From Rhizobium johnstonii 3841 (GTDB lineage Bacteria; Pseudomonadota; Alphaproteobacteria; Rhizobiales; Rhizobiaceae): DNA of 64,000 bases. Positions 8,671-17,652 of this stretch are shown piece by piece. Location: positions 4,278,501 to 4,342,500 of the forward strand of contig NC_008380.1 of assembly GCF_000009265.1 (NCBI RefSeq), read 5' to 3'. Both the position numbers and the translations under genes were made by a program. Numbering within the stretch: position 1 is the first letter of the stretch; every line of letters begins with the position of its first letter. The notes under the pieces are model-generated. The model did no database searches. It was not told the origin of the DNA and was given only the letters and a program-made list of their open reading frames with translations.

Positions 8671-9224
8671 TCGCCATGCAGTACAGCTTCACCCTGCCCG
8701 CCGATTACGACATGTCGATCATCGACCGCCGCATCCGCGACAAGGGACCGCTGCTCGACGGCTTTCCCAATCTCGGCTTCAAAGCCTATCTCAGCGCCCG
8801 CAAGGGGGAGTTCCGCAGCCGCGACAATCTCTATGCGCCCTTCTATCTCTGGCAGAAGCCGGAAGGGGCAAGCGACTTCCTCTGCGGTCCGGGCTTCGAG
8901 ACGCTGACCGGTGCCTTCGGCTGGCCGCGGGTGAGGACTTGGATCGTCTGGCGGTCGGAAGTCTCATCCGACATCGCCGCGGCAAGGTTCGCAACACGCG
9001 ATATCCAGCAGACGCAGCCCTACGCGCCGCTCGCCGATATTCGCCGCGCCGAAAGCGCGGCGGCCGAAGCAGACCTGGCGACAGGCGGCGCACTCGCCTC
9101 CGTCTCCGGTTTCGAACCGACGACATGGACGCGGGTGCGCTTCAGGCTTTGGCGGGAGCTTCCCGAGATCGGCGAGCACGCGCAAGCCTATCGCGTCGGT
9201 CATCTATCCCTGGCTCGACCCTGA
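8667..9224 (+). CDS. DUF4865-family protein
   Basis: 185 residues, recognised as the DUF4865 family by MQYSFTLPADYDMSIIDRRI and the GFKAYLSARKGE and NLYAPFYLWQ segments. ATG 8667 overlaps the cupin stop (TCATGA) and has GGTGGAGG upstream. Conserved charged and aromatic residues suggest an enzyme or ligand-binding protein, but no function is established. It ends 2 bp before the convergent LysE stop, so no terminator fits between the two genes. Confidence 0.82.
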   Translation: MIAMQYSFTLPADYDMSIIDRRIRDKGPLLDGFPNLGFKAYLSARKGEFRSRDNLYAPFYLWQKPEGASDFLCGPGFETLTGAFGWPRVRTWIVWRSEVSSDIAAARFATRDIQQTQPYAPLADIRRAESAAAEADLATGGALASVSGFEPTTWTRVRFRLWRELPEIGEHAQAYRVGHLSLARP

Positions 9225-9226
9225 AC

Positions 9227-9862
9227 TCAGACGGTTGCCCGGCGATAGAAGGCCAGCGAGCCGGCGAGCGCCAGCAGCGCGCCACCGCAGGCCCGCTCCA
9301 GCCACATGGCGCCCGAGGTTTTCAGGAAACGCACCGCCTGCGAGCCGAAGAAGGCGTAGCCGAACATGATGAGGAAATCGAGCGCGGCAAAGACAAGGGC
9401 GAGCAGCATATATTGCGTCGCCTGCGGCATGGTCGGATCGATGAATTGGGGCAGGAAGGCCGAGAAGAACAGGTAGCCCTTCGGATTGGTCGCCGCGACC
9501 ATAAAACTCTTCAGTCCGATCGAGAAGGGCGATGTCGCGCCCGCAGGCGCTCCGGACTTCAACGCCGCATCGATCGTGCCCTTCGAACGCAGCAGCATGA
9601 TACCGAGAAAAGCGAGATAGGCGGCACCCGCCCATTTCAGCATCGAAAACCAGAATTCCGATGCAGCGAGCAGTGCACCGAGCCCGATCGCGACGGCGCC
9701 GATCAGCACGAAATCGGACAGCACCGCGCCGATCATGCCGGCAACTGCCCGGCGCAGGCCATGCCGAGAGCCGTTGGTCAGCGCAAGCAGCACGGTCGGT
9801 CCGGGTGTCGCGATGCCAACGAAGGAAACAGCTGCAAAAGCCAGAAGCGTGACGATATCCAT
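9227..9862 (-). CDS. LysE/RhtB-family amino-acid exporter
   Basis: 211 residues with about six hydrophobic helices. The family signature GIATPGPTVLLALTNGSRHG lies near the N-terminus, and NPKGYLFFSAFLPQF follows at mid-protein. ATG 9862 is chosen because GGAGGAG precedes it and the protein then begins in the first membrane helix; the longer open frame is Arg-rich junk. It exports amino acids or homoserine-lactone-like molecules from the inner membrane. It lies downstream of pykA but behind that gene's terminator. Confidence 0.9.
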   Translation of the reverse strand: MDIVTLLAFAAVSFVGIATPGPTVLLALTNGSRHGLRRAVAGMIGAVLSDFVLIGAVAIGLGALLAASEFWFSMLKWAGAAYLAFLGIMLLRSKGTIDAALKSGAPAGATSPFSIGLKSFMVAATNPKGYLFFSAFLPQFIDPTMPQATQYMLLALVFAALDFLIMFGYAFFGSQAVRFLKTSGAMWLERACGGALLALAGSLAFYRRATV

Positions 9863-9933
9863 AGTGCTCCTCCGAACCCAGAATATCGAAACTTGCATGC
9901 GCCGCCGCCTTTGGCAATGCCGGCCCATGAACG

Positions 9934-9965
9934 AAAAAGCCCGCCGCCGTTTCAGGCAGCGGGCT
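9934..9965 (-). terminator. Rho-independent terminator of pykA
   Basis: On the minus strand AGCCCGC (9959-9965) pairs with GCGGGCT (9938-9944), followed by TTTTT. It lies 20 bp past the pykA stop. Confidence 0.85.
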
Positions 9966-9985
9966 CTAGAAACCATGCAATTGGA

Positions 9986-11425
9986 TCAGACGCCGCTCTG
10001 GCCGTCGGAGCCGATATAGGCGATGCGGATCATGTTGGTGGCGCCGGGCGTGCCGAGCGGCACACCGGCCGAGATGATGATGCGATCGCCCGGCTTGCCG
10101 AAGCCTTCGTCCGCGACAATGCGGCAGGCGCGGTTGACCATGTCGTCGAGATCGGTCGCGTCATGGGTGACGACGCAATGCAGGCCCCAGACGACGGCAA
10201 GACGGCGCGCCGTCTTGATGATCGGCGACAGCGCCAGGATCGGCACCTGCGGACGCTCGCGCGAAGCGCGAAGGCCTGTCGTGCCCGACGAGGTATAACA
10301 GACGATCGCCGACAGCTTCAGCGTTTCGGCGATCTGACGGGCGGCCAGCGAAATCGCATCGGCGCCGGTCGCTTCCGGCTGGGCACGCTGGGCATAGATG
10401 ATGCCAGGATAATGCGGCTCGCGCTCGATGGCGGTGGCAATCGACGCCATCGTCGTCACAGCTTCGACGGGATAGTCGCCCGAGGCCGATTCGGCCGAGA
10501 GCATGACGGCATCAGCACCTTCGAAAACGGCGGTCGCGACGTCGGAAACTTCGGCGCGTGTCGGCACCGGCGCGGAGATCATCGATTCCAGCATCTGCGT
10601 GGCAACGACCACCGGCTTGCCCGAACGGCGGCAGGCACGGATCAGCTGCTTCTGGATGCCGGGAACCGATTCGAGCGGCATTTCGACGCCGAGATCGCCG
10701 CGGGCGACCATCAATGCGTCTGACAGTTCGATGATTTCCTCGATGCGCTCAAGAGCCTGCGGCTTTTCGATCTTCGACATCAGGCCGACGCGGCCGCGGG
10801 CGATCTTGCGCACTTCGGCAAGGTCGTCGGGACGCTGGACGAAGGAAAGCGCCACCCAGTCGACATCGTCGGTGGCAAGCACTGCGTCGAGATCGGCGCG
10901 GTCCTTGTCCGTCAGCGCGCCGACGCCGAGCAGCGTGTCGGGAAGGCTGACGCCCTTGCGGTCGGAGATGCGCGTGCCCGAAATAACAGTCGTGACGATG
11001 CTCTTGCCGTCGCATTTTTCTGCGCGCAGGGCGAGCTTGCCGTCGTCGATCAGCAGACGGTGGCCGGGCTGCACCGACTCCAGGATCTCGGGGTGCGGCA
11101 GATAGACGCGGCTCTGATCGCCGAGCGCTTCGTTGTTGTCGAGCGTGAAGGTCTGGCCGGGCCTCAGATCCACCTTGCCGTCGACGAACTTGCCGACACG
11201 CAGTTTCGGTCCCTGCAGGTCGGCGAGAATGCCGATCGGCCGGCCGGAGCGCGCCTCGACCGAGCGGATGCGCTGGATGAGCATACGCATCATGTCGTGG
11301 CTCGCATGGCTCATATTGATGCGGAAGACATCGGCACCGGCCTGGTGCAGCTTCTCGATCATCGATTCCTCGGAGGAGGCTGGCCCGAGGGTGGCGAGGA
11401 TTTTAACTTTGCGATTACGCTTCAT
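9986..11425 (-). CDS. pykA: Pyruvate kinase
   Basis: 479 residues; converts phosphoenolpyruvate and ADP to pyruvate and ATP in glycolysis/Entner-Doudoroff catabolism. Family landmarks are in order: KILATLGPASS and FRINMSH at the N-terminus, LADLQGPKLRVG, MSKIEKPQAL, MVARGDLGVEMP, VATQMLESM, and DAVMLSAESASGDYPVEA. It starts at ATG 11425, one base overlapping the DUF1036 stop (TGATG), so translation is coupled to DUF1036. A terminator follows. Length is normal for the type II bacterial enzyme. Confidence 0.97.
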   Translation of the reverse strand: MKRNRKVKILATLGPASSEESMIEKLHQAGADVFRINMSHASHDMMRMLIQRIRSVEARSGRPIGILADLQGPKLRVGKFVDGKVDLRPGQTFTLDNNEALGDQSRVYLPHPEILESVQPGHRLLIDDGKLALRAEKCDGKSIVTTVISGTRISDRKGVSLPDTLLGVGALTDKDRADLDAVLATDDVDWVALSFVQRPDDLAEVRKIARGRVGLMSKIEKPQALERIEEIIELSDALMVARGDLGVEMPLESVPGIQKQLIRACRRSGKPVVVATQMLESMISAPVPTRAEVSDVATAVFEGADAVMLSAESASGDYPVEAVTTMASIATAIEREPHYPGIIYAQRAQPEATGADAISLAARQIAETLKLSAIVCYTSSGTTGLRASRERPQVPILALSPIIKTARRLAVVWGLHCVVTHDATDLDDMVNRACRIVADEGFGKPGDRIIISAGVPLGTPGATNMIRIAYIGSDGQSGV

Positions 11426-11910
11426 CAATTCTGGCTTTCTTGCGTCCCTGGGGTGTCGGAGAGTTGAACCATCCAGCTACCCTGGCGGCCCGTATCATAT
11501 TCCTTGAATCCCATCTTCTGGTAACCGCGGGCATAACAATCCTGCACACCCGAGATCTTGAATTCATTTTCCGCCACGCACATCTGCACGTCACCCGTCC
11601 ATCGTCCTCCCCGGGCGGCGTCCTCTGCGTAGAGGTAATAATAACGCGACTGCAATTCTCCCTCGATCAGCGTGGCGCAGGTCGTTGCCGGCACCTGCCA
11701 CCAGCCCTCCGTCACCCAGCCATCCTTGGCCCGGTATCCGATCGCAACGCCGACGAGATTCTGTGTTCCGTTGCAGACGCGAAAATCGGCGCGTGCGGCA
11801 TCTGCGATGAAAAACGGCATGGCGGCTGCAAGAGCGAACAGAGCGAGACGGACCAGCGGTCCGGACCGCGTGAGGAAACTTGGCGCGGCTTGGATCAACA
11901 CGGCTCCCAA
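11425..11910 (-). CDS. DUF1036 secreted protein
   Basis: 161 residues. The DUF1036 pattern FRVCNGTQNLVGVAIGYR ... WVTEGWWQVPATTC ... YYYLYAEDA is clear, with conserved cysteines expected to form periplasmic disulfides. No ATG gives a complete signal peptide; TTG 11910 with GGAG 4 bp upstream does (signal to about residue 42, ARA-DF). GTG 11901 or TTG 11898 are alternatives. It overlaps pykA by one base as TGATG. Function is unknown; linkage to pykA is common in rhizobia. Confidence 0.85.
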   Translation of the reverse strand: MGAVLIQAAPSFLTRSGPLVRLALFALAAAMPFFIADAARADFRVCNGTQNLVGVAIGYRAKDGWVTEGWWQVPATTCATLIEGELQSRYYYLYAEDAARGGRWTGDVQMCVAENEFKISGVQDCYARGYQKMGFKEYDTGRQGSWMVQLSDTPGTQESQN

Positions 11911-12090
11911 ATAGCTCCACGGTTATTCGTATCCGTGTCTTCTTGCGCCGCCGTCAAGCGAAAGTCAACGCAATGCTAATCGATTATATTTCCTTTCATA
12001 ACCACCGTCGAGGGTCCGACTCAACCTCTCCCCACCCTGCCGCGCTTGAACCTGCCGCAGGTGCATGCGATCACTGCGCCCGACGGCGCA

Positions 12091-12900
12091 ATGACGAACG
12101 GCAATTCCCTGATGGACGACTTCCAATCCTTCGAAATCCTATCCGGCAAACATGACAAAGGCATGGTGATCCTCGCAGATCACGCGATGAACCGCCTTCC
12201 CGCGCGATATGGCCGGCTCGGACTGCCCGACGCGGCCTTCGCCCGCCACATCGCCTATGACATCGGCATCGAGGGCCTGACGCGGCAGCTTTCGGCGAAG
12301 CTCGGCGTTCCTGCCGTCCTCGGCGGCTTTTCGCGTCTGCTGATCGATCCGAATCGCGGCGAAGACGATCCGACGCTGATCATGAAGATCTCCGACGGCG
12401 CCGTCATATCAGGCAATCATCCGATCACGCCGCAGGAATGGGACTACCGCATCGAAACCTTCCATCGCCCCTATCACGACGCTGTCGCCACAACGATCGA
12501 CAGCGTGGCGAATGCCACCGGCAGGGCACCGCTGGTGCTGTCGCTGCACTCCTTCACGCCGGCCTGGAAAGGCATTCCCCGTCCCTGGCACGCTGCCGTG
12601 CTCTGGGATAGCGACCATCGTGCCGTCGGCCCGTTGCTTGACATGCTGCGTGCCGATCCCGATCTCGCCGTTGGCGACAACGAACCCTATGACGGCGCAC
12701 TGAAGGGCGATACCATGTACCGCCATTGCATGATCACAGGCATTCCGCATGCGCTGCTCGAGGTGCGCCAGGACCTGATCGGAGACGAGTCCGGCATATC
12801 AGCATGGGCCGAACGCCTGGCGCCGATCTTTGCGGCGATGAATGCCGATCCCGCCTTGCACGGATACAACGTTCATCTGTCGCGCACCGGCCCCTATTGA
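12091..12900 (+). CDS. N-formylglutamate amidohydrolase family protein
   Basis: 269 residues. Motifs seen are ILADHAMNRLPARYG, FSRLLIDPNRG (metal/active-site region), and LSLHSFTPAW plus PYDG. These are typical of the short N-formylglutamate amidohydrolase family that also includes predicted deformylases. ATG 12091 was chosen; ATG 12112 or TTG 12046 are possible and none has a strong ribosome site. This is the first of two family members in the window (the other is at 49273). It is divergent from the DUF1036 gene. Confidence 0.85.
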   Translation: MTNGNSLMDDFQSFEILSGKHDKGMVILADHAMNRLPARYGRLGLPDAAFARHIAYDIGIEGLTRQLSAKLGVPAVLGGFSRLLIDPNRGEDDPTLIMKISDGAVISGNHPITPQEWDYRIETFHRPYHDAVATTIDSVANATGRAPLVLSLHSFTPAWKGIPRPWHAAVLWDSDHRAVGPLLDMLRADPDLAVGDNEPYDGALKGDTMYRHCMITGIPHALLEVRQDLIGDESGISAWAERLAPIFAAMNADPALHGYNVHLSRTGPY

Positions 12901-12950
12901 ACGACAGGCCCCATTTAACGAAAGGCCTCACTTAACGAAAGGAAGCGAGA
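12900..12950 (+). repeat. Three 17-bp tandem units carrying ribosome-site cores
   Basis: Units begin at 12900, 12917 and 12934: AACGACAGGCCCCATTT, AACGAAAGGCCTCACTT, AACGAAAGGAAGCGAGA. The last one supplies the AAAGGAAG ribosome site of the DUF1244 gene; the first overlaps the stop codon of the upstream gene. Confidence 0.6.
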
Positions 12951-13255
12951 TGACCGCGCTCAGCAAGGAACAACAGATTGAATTCGAAGCTGCCGCCTTC
13001 CGCCGCCTCGTCGCACATCTTCGCGAACGCAGCGACGTTCAGAACATCGATCTGATGAATCTGGCCGGCTTCTGCCGCAACTGCCTGTCGAACTGGTATC
13101 GCGAAGCCGCCGAGGCCGAAGGTGTCCCGGTTACCAGGGACGAATCGCGCGAAATGGTCTATGGCATGTCCTATGAGGACTGGAAGAAATTTCACCAGAA
13201 CGAGGCCTCGCCTGTGCAAAAGGCTGCTTTTGAACTGAACAACCCACACAAATAG
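12950..13255 (+). CDS. DUF1244 family protein
   Basis: 101-residue cytosolic protein. The family signature is LMNLAGFCRNCLSNWY, with two Cys and downstream WKKFHQNEA. ATG 12950 is preceded by AAAGGAAG. It sits 49 bp after the formylglutamate gene and 91 bp before gapR, all on one strand, which suggests an operon. The family is widespread in alpha- and gamma-proteobacteria and lacks an assigned biochemical function. Metal or redox chemistry through the CxxC-like cysteines is only a guess. Confidence 0.88.
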   Translation: MTALSKEQQIEFEAAAFRRLVAHLRERSDVQNIDLMNLAGFCRNCLSNWYREAAEAEGVPVTRDESREMVYGMSYEDWKKFHQNEASPVQKAAFELNNPHK

Positions 13256-13282
13256 CTTGGCTGACCGCGAACAGGCTTGACC

Positions 13283-13306
13283 GTGACGCCGCTTCGCGGC
13301 AGTCAC
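13283..13306. promoter_or_regulatory. Hairpin between DUF1244 and gapR
   Basis: GTGAC and CCGC pair with GCGG and GTCAC around a TTC loop. There is no T-tract, so it may be an mRNA processing or stability element rather than a terminator. Confidence 0.35.
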
Positions 13307-13346
13307 TGGCATCCAAAATTGATCACCAAAAAACCAGGAGAACACG

Positions 13347-13610
13347 ATGTCTGATGCTCATGGCGTCGCCCGCGATCAGCTTCGCGCTTTCATCGAGCGC
13401 ATTGAACGGCTGGAAGAAGAAAAGAAGACCATCGCCGACGACATCAAGGACGTCTATGGCGAGGCCAAGGGAATGGGCTTCGATACCAAGATCCTGAAGA
13501 AGGTCGTGGCGCTGCGCAAGAAGGACGAGCAGGAACGCATGGAAGAGGAAGCAATCCTCGACACCTACCTGCTTGCGCTCGGCATGATCGAGTCGCCGCC
13601 GGAAGGCTGA
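13347..13610 (+). CDS. gapR: GapR-family nucleoid-associated protein (DUF2312 / UPF0335)
   Basis: 87 residues. It begins with a long coiled-coil helix (QLRAFIERIERLEEEKKTIA, DIKDVYGEAKGMGFDTKIL) followed by the Lys-rich VVALRKKDEQER segment that contacts DNA in Caulobacter GapR. That protein clamps overtwisted, AT-rich DNA ahead of replication forks and stimulates topoisomerases. CAGGAG precedes ATG 13347. A strong terminator follows. Function is inferred from the family; length and sequence are typical. Confidence 0.92.
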   Translation: MSDAHGVARDQLRAFIERIERLEEEKKTIADDIKDVYGEAKGMGFDTKILKKVVALRKKDEQERMEEEAILDTYLLALGMIESPPEG

Positions 13611-13635
13611 TCCTTCCGGCATTACCGATGTCGAC

Positions 13636-13665
13636 AAGCCGCCGGCCTCCCGGCGGCTTTTCTTT
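13636..13665 (+). terminator. Rho-independent terminator of gapR
   Basis: Perfect 10-bp stem AAGCCGCCGG / CCGGCGGCTT with a 4-nt loop, then TTCTTTT. Confidence 0.9.
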
Positions 13666-13717
13666 TGCGGTGGAAACAACTGCCTAAACAGACAGCTTGC
13701 CGGATTGAAATAAAAAG

Positions 13718-13747
13718 AAAAACCGCCGGATCGCTCCGGCGGTTTTT
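13718..13747. terminator. Bidirectional terminator (mainly for the DUF882 gene)
   Basis: Perfect 13-bp stem AAAAACCGCCGGA / TCCGGCGGTTTTT with TCGC loop. It has T-runs on both strands and lies 22 bp past the DUF882 stop. Confidence 0.9.
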
Positions 13748-13769
13748 GACATTTCCTCGATTGGCAGGC

Positions 13770-15617
13770 TCAGTTCGTGTTGAATTTGCGCACTTCCATG
13801 AAGTTCACAGCCGTGCCGCTGAAGCGGGCCGGGTCGACCGAAGCGGTCTTGACGTTGAAGCCCTCGGCATAGACGGCGGTCGGCTGGGCGCGCATCGTCT
13901 GGCTGACGAACCGCGGCGCCTTGACCTGCTTGGAGGCCATTTCCAGGCGGGCATTGGTGAGCGCCCACTGCGAGATCATCTTTTCCGTCAGCTTCGGTTC
14001 GGTCCGCACCGTCGTGCGGCTGGCATCCGCTGCCGCGGCTTCCTTATGCGTCGGGCGACCGCCCTTGGCGGGAAGCCCCTGCGCCACGGCACTTTCGACA
14101 GCCGGTTCGTCGAAGCCGTCGCCAAAGCTTGCCGATTTGGTCATCGGCGCCAAGGCGGCGAGTTCGAGCGGCGGCTTTGCGGCAGGCGCCCTTTGAGTCA
14201 TCGCGGCGTTGATCGCCTGCTCGACCGTCTGCGGCGGCGCCTTCGACGCGATCTGGTTTTCCGCATCCTCGTTTCGCTGCTGGTCGAGTGCATCGGCAAC
14301 GGCAGGAGACAGTGCGTCCTGATCGGCTTCGTCGGCGTCTGCCTCCGGATCGGCATCGGCCGCGGCAAGAAGGTTCTCGGCAACGGAAGGCCGTTCGATC
14401 GGCGTCGGAACCGGCAGCGCATTCGCGCCCGTCAGCACGGGATCGGTCGATGCAACCTCGGCGTCGCCAGGCGCGCGGCGCTGGCCGAGAAGCGAGGGAA
14501 CCGGAATGCTGTAGGCGCTGAGATCGGCGAACTGCTGGGGCTGGGCCTGATCGGCCGGAAGGGCCGCCGCAAGAGCCTGCTGTGCGGCATTACCCGAAGG
14601 CGGCGCGACGAGCGCGCTCGCCACTTCGCTGCCCGTCGGCTGGTTGCTGAATGCCGGGCGAACCTGCGGCACCGGCGCGTTCAGATCGGCGACTTCGGTC
14701 TGCTGCGGCTCTGCAGGGGCAGGCTCGGCCTTCGGCGGCGTCGCCTTGGCGACGGCGACAGGCGTGGAATCATCCGACTCGTCTTCCTGCTCGTCCGCTC
14801 CGCCGCCAAAGAGCGCGGCAAACAGCGTCTTGTGCTTCGGCGCCGATTCGGAAGCGCTAGCGATCTGGATCTGCGGGCCGCTGCCGCGGCGCTTATAGTC
14901 GGCCATCGCCTGCTGGTAGCCCGGCAGCGGCTTGCCGTCGGCCGGAATATGTATGGTGTTGCCGTTGGGGAAAAGCCTGACGAGTTCGTCGCGGCTCATG
15001 CGCGGCCAGGCGCGAACGCCGCCGACATCCATATGCACGAAGGGCGAGCCCGATTTCGGATAGAAGCCGACGCCGCCGACCTGCATCTTCATGCCGATGG
15101 CGCGCAGCGTCGCGAGCTTGACGTCGGGAATGAAGAAATCCATCGCCTTGCCGAGCATATGCTGGCTCTTTTCGGCGACGCCGGATTTGCGCGAGCGGCC
15201 GCGCAGCATCTCGTTGGTCCCCGGCGAACGGAAACCGCAGACGACGTTGATGTAATCCCTCGAACCGCTCTGGCGATAGACTTCCCAGATCAGGTCGAAC
15301 AGGCGCGGGTCCATCTTCGTCGGCTGGTTCTTGCGCCAGTCGCGCAGGAAGCGGTTCAGCTGCTCCAGACCCTTGGGGTCGAACTTGCCGTTACGCTTAT
15401 AGGTGATGACGGCTTTTTCGCCGGTATGGATGAAATAGAGCTTGAGGCTGCGGGTGTCGCCCGCTGCCTGCGAAGGCGTACCAACGAATACCGGTGAGGA
15501 AACCGCGAGCGCAAGAAGGGCGGCCGCTACCGTCCTTATTGCCTTTCCGCAAATGTCGGCGCACAACAAACGCCAGCTCAAGCGCGAAGGCTTGGAATTC
15601 CCATTCAGATTCGGCAA
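13770..15617 (-). CDS. DUF882 (YcbK-like, peptidase M15 fold) exported protein
   Basis: 615 residues. A signal/anchor helix lies at ~25-51. The M15-type metallopeptidase domain spans ~55-230: VVCGFRSP at 126-132, His153 and Asp160 in QHMLGKAMDFF, and His195 and Asp197 in VHMDVGG. These fit zinc ligands and the substrate pocket for peptidoglycan D-amino-acid peptides. The following ~380 residues are Ala/Pro/Glu-rich, low in complexity and probably disordered. No ATG precedes the signal sequence; TTG 15617 with an upstream GGGGA is the best start, and TTGs further in are possible. It likely acts on cell wall in the periplasm. Confidence 0.85.
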   Translation of the reverse strand: MPNLNGNSKPSRLSWRLLCADICGKAIRTVAAALLALAVSSPVFVGTPSQAAGDTRSLKLYFIHTGEKAVITYKRNGKFDPKGLEQLNRFLRDWRKNQPTKMDPRLFDLIWEVYRQSGSRDYINVVCGFRSPGTNEMLRGRSRKSGVAEKSQHMLGKAMDFFIPDVKLATLRAIGMKMQVGGVGFYPKSGSPFVHMDVGGVRAWPRMSRDELVRLFPNGNTIHIPADGKPLPGYQQAMADYKRRGSGPQIQIASASESAPKHKTLFAALFGGGADEQEDESDDSTPVAVAKATPPKAEPAPAEPQQTEVADLNAPVPQVRPAFSNQPTGSEVASALVAPPSGNAAQQALAAALPADQAQPQQFADLSAYSIPVPSLLGQRRAPGDAEVASTDPVLTGANALPVPTPIERPSVAENLLAAADADPEADADEADQDALSPAVADALDQQRNEDAENQIASKAPPQTVEQAINAAMTQRAPAAKPPLELAALAPMTKSASFGDGFDEPAVESAVAQGLPAKGGRPTHKEAAAADASRTTVRTEPKLTEKMISQWALTNARLEMASKQVKAPRFVSQTMRAQPTAVYAEGFNVKTASVDPARFSGTAVNFMEVRKFNTN

Positions 15618-15795
15618 CTCGATCCCCGTCAGACAGACAATGTCCCGTACTGTCTCAGATGACTGTCAAATGCGGTCACACGATGGCAAAAATGCCACAC
15701 ATGATCAACCTTTTCTTTACAGAGTGAACGCGCCACTAACAAGTGGTTTATGACTAGTAACAAAACGTGGTTGCCTTAATCTTAATGAAAAGCGC

Positions 15796-17340
<1,545 letters not shown>

Positions 17341-17506
17341 TGTCGCCTCACTTCATGCGAAACCATGAAGCGCACTCTGACAGCAAGGCTTGAACATCCA
17401 GTTTTGAGAAATAATTGCATTTTAACGATTGCAACGGGTCGTTTTCGTGCCGAAGCGAGGCCTTTCATGCGCCGAAAGCCCCTTGATGCCTGGCCTTAGC
17501 GCGCTT

Positions 17507-17613
17507 ACAGCGGCGCGCGTCTTTTTCAGACGCGCAAAGGACGCTGTAACACTTTGAATCGACGCATCGTGCTTTCCGAAAATCGATTCCGATTTTCGGG
17601 CCGATGCGGTAGA
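17507..17613 (+). repeat. RIME-like intergenic palindromic element, copy A
   Basis: About 107 bp with two palindromes: GCGCGTC...GACGCGC, then CCGAAAATCG...CGATTTTCGG. It is highly similar to copies at 55751-55856 and (inverted) 63571-63674. It lies between the sigma-54 regulator and pepF and ends 40 bp before the pepF start. The architecture matches the published Rhizobium RIME family as I recall it; the subtype is not verified. Confidence 0.8.
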
Positions 17614-17652
17614 CAATCAGACCTGTTATGAAAGTGGAGAGGAATTGCGCCC

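Noticed and set aside
13305..13322. Possible sigma-54 promoter before gapR (TGGCATCCAAAATTGAT)
   Set aside because: Spacing between the GG and the second element is one base too long, and the -12 lacks GC.
13665..15497. 610-aa plus-strand ORF opposite the DUF882 gene
   Set aside because: Shadow ORF, Arg-rich, without ribosome site; the DUF882 protein on the minus strand is clear.
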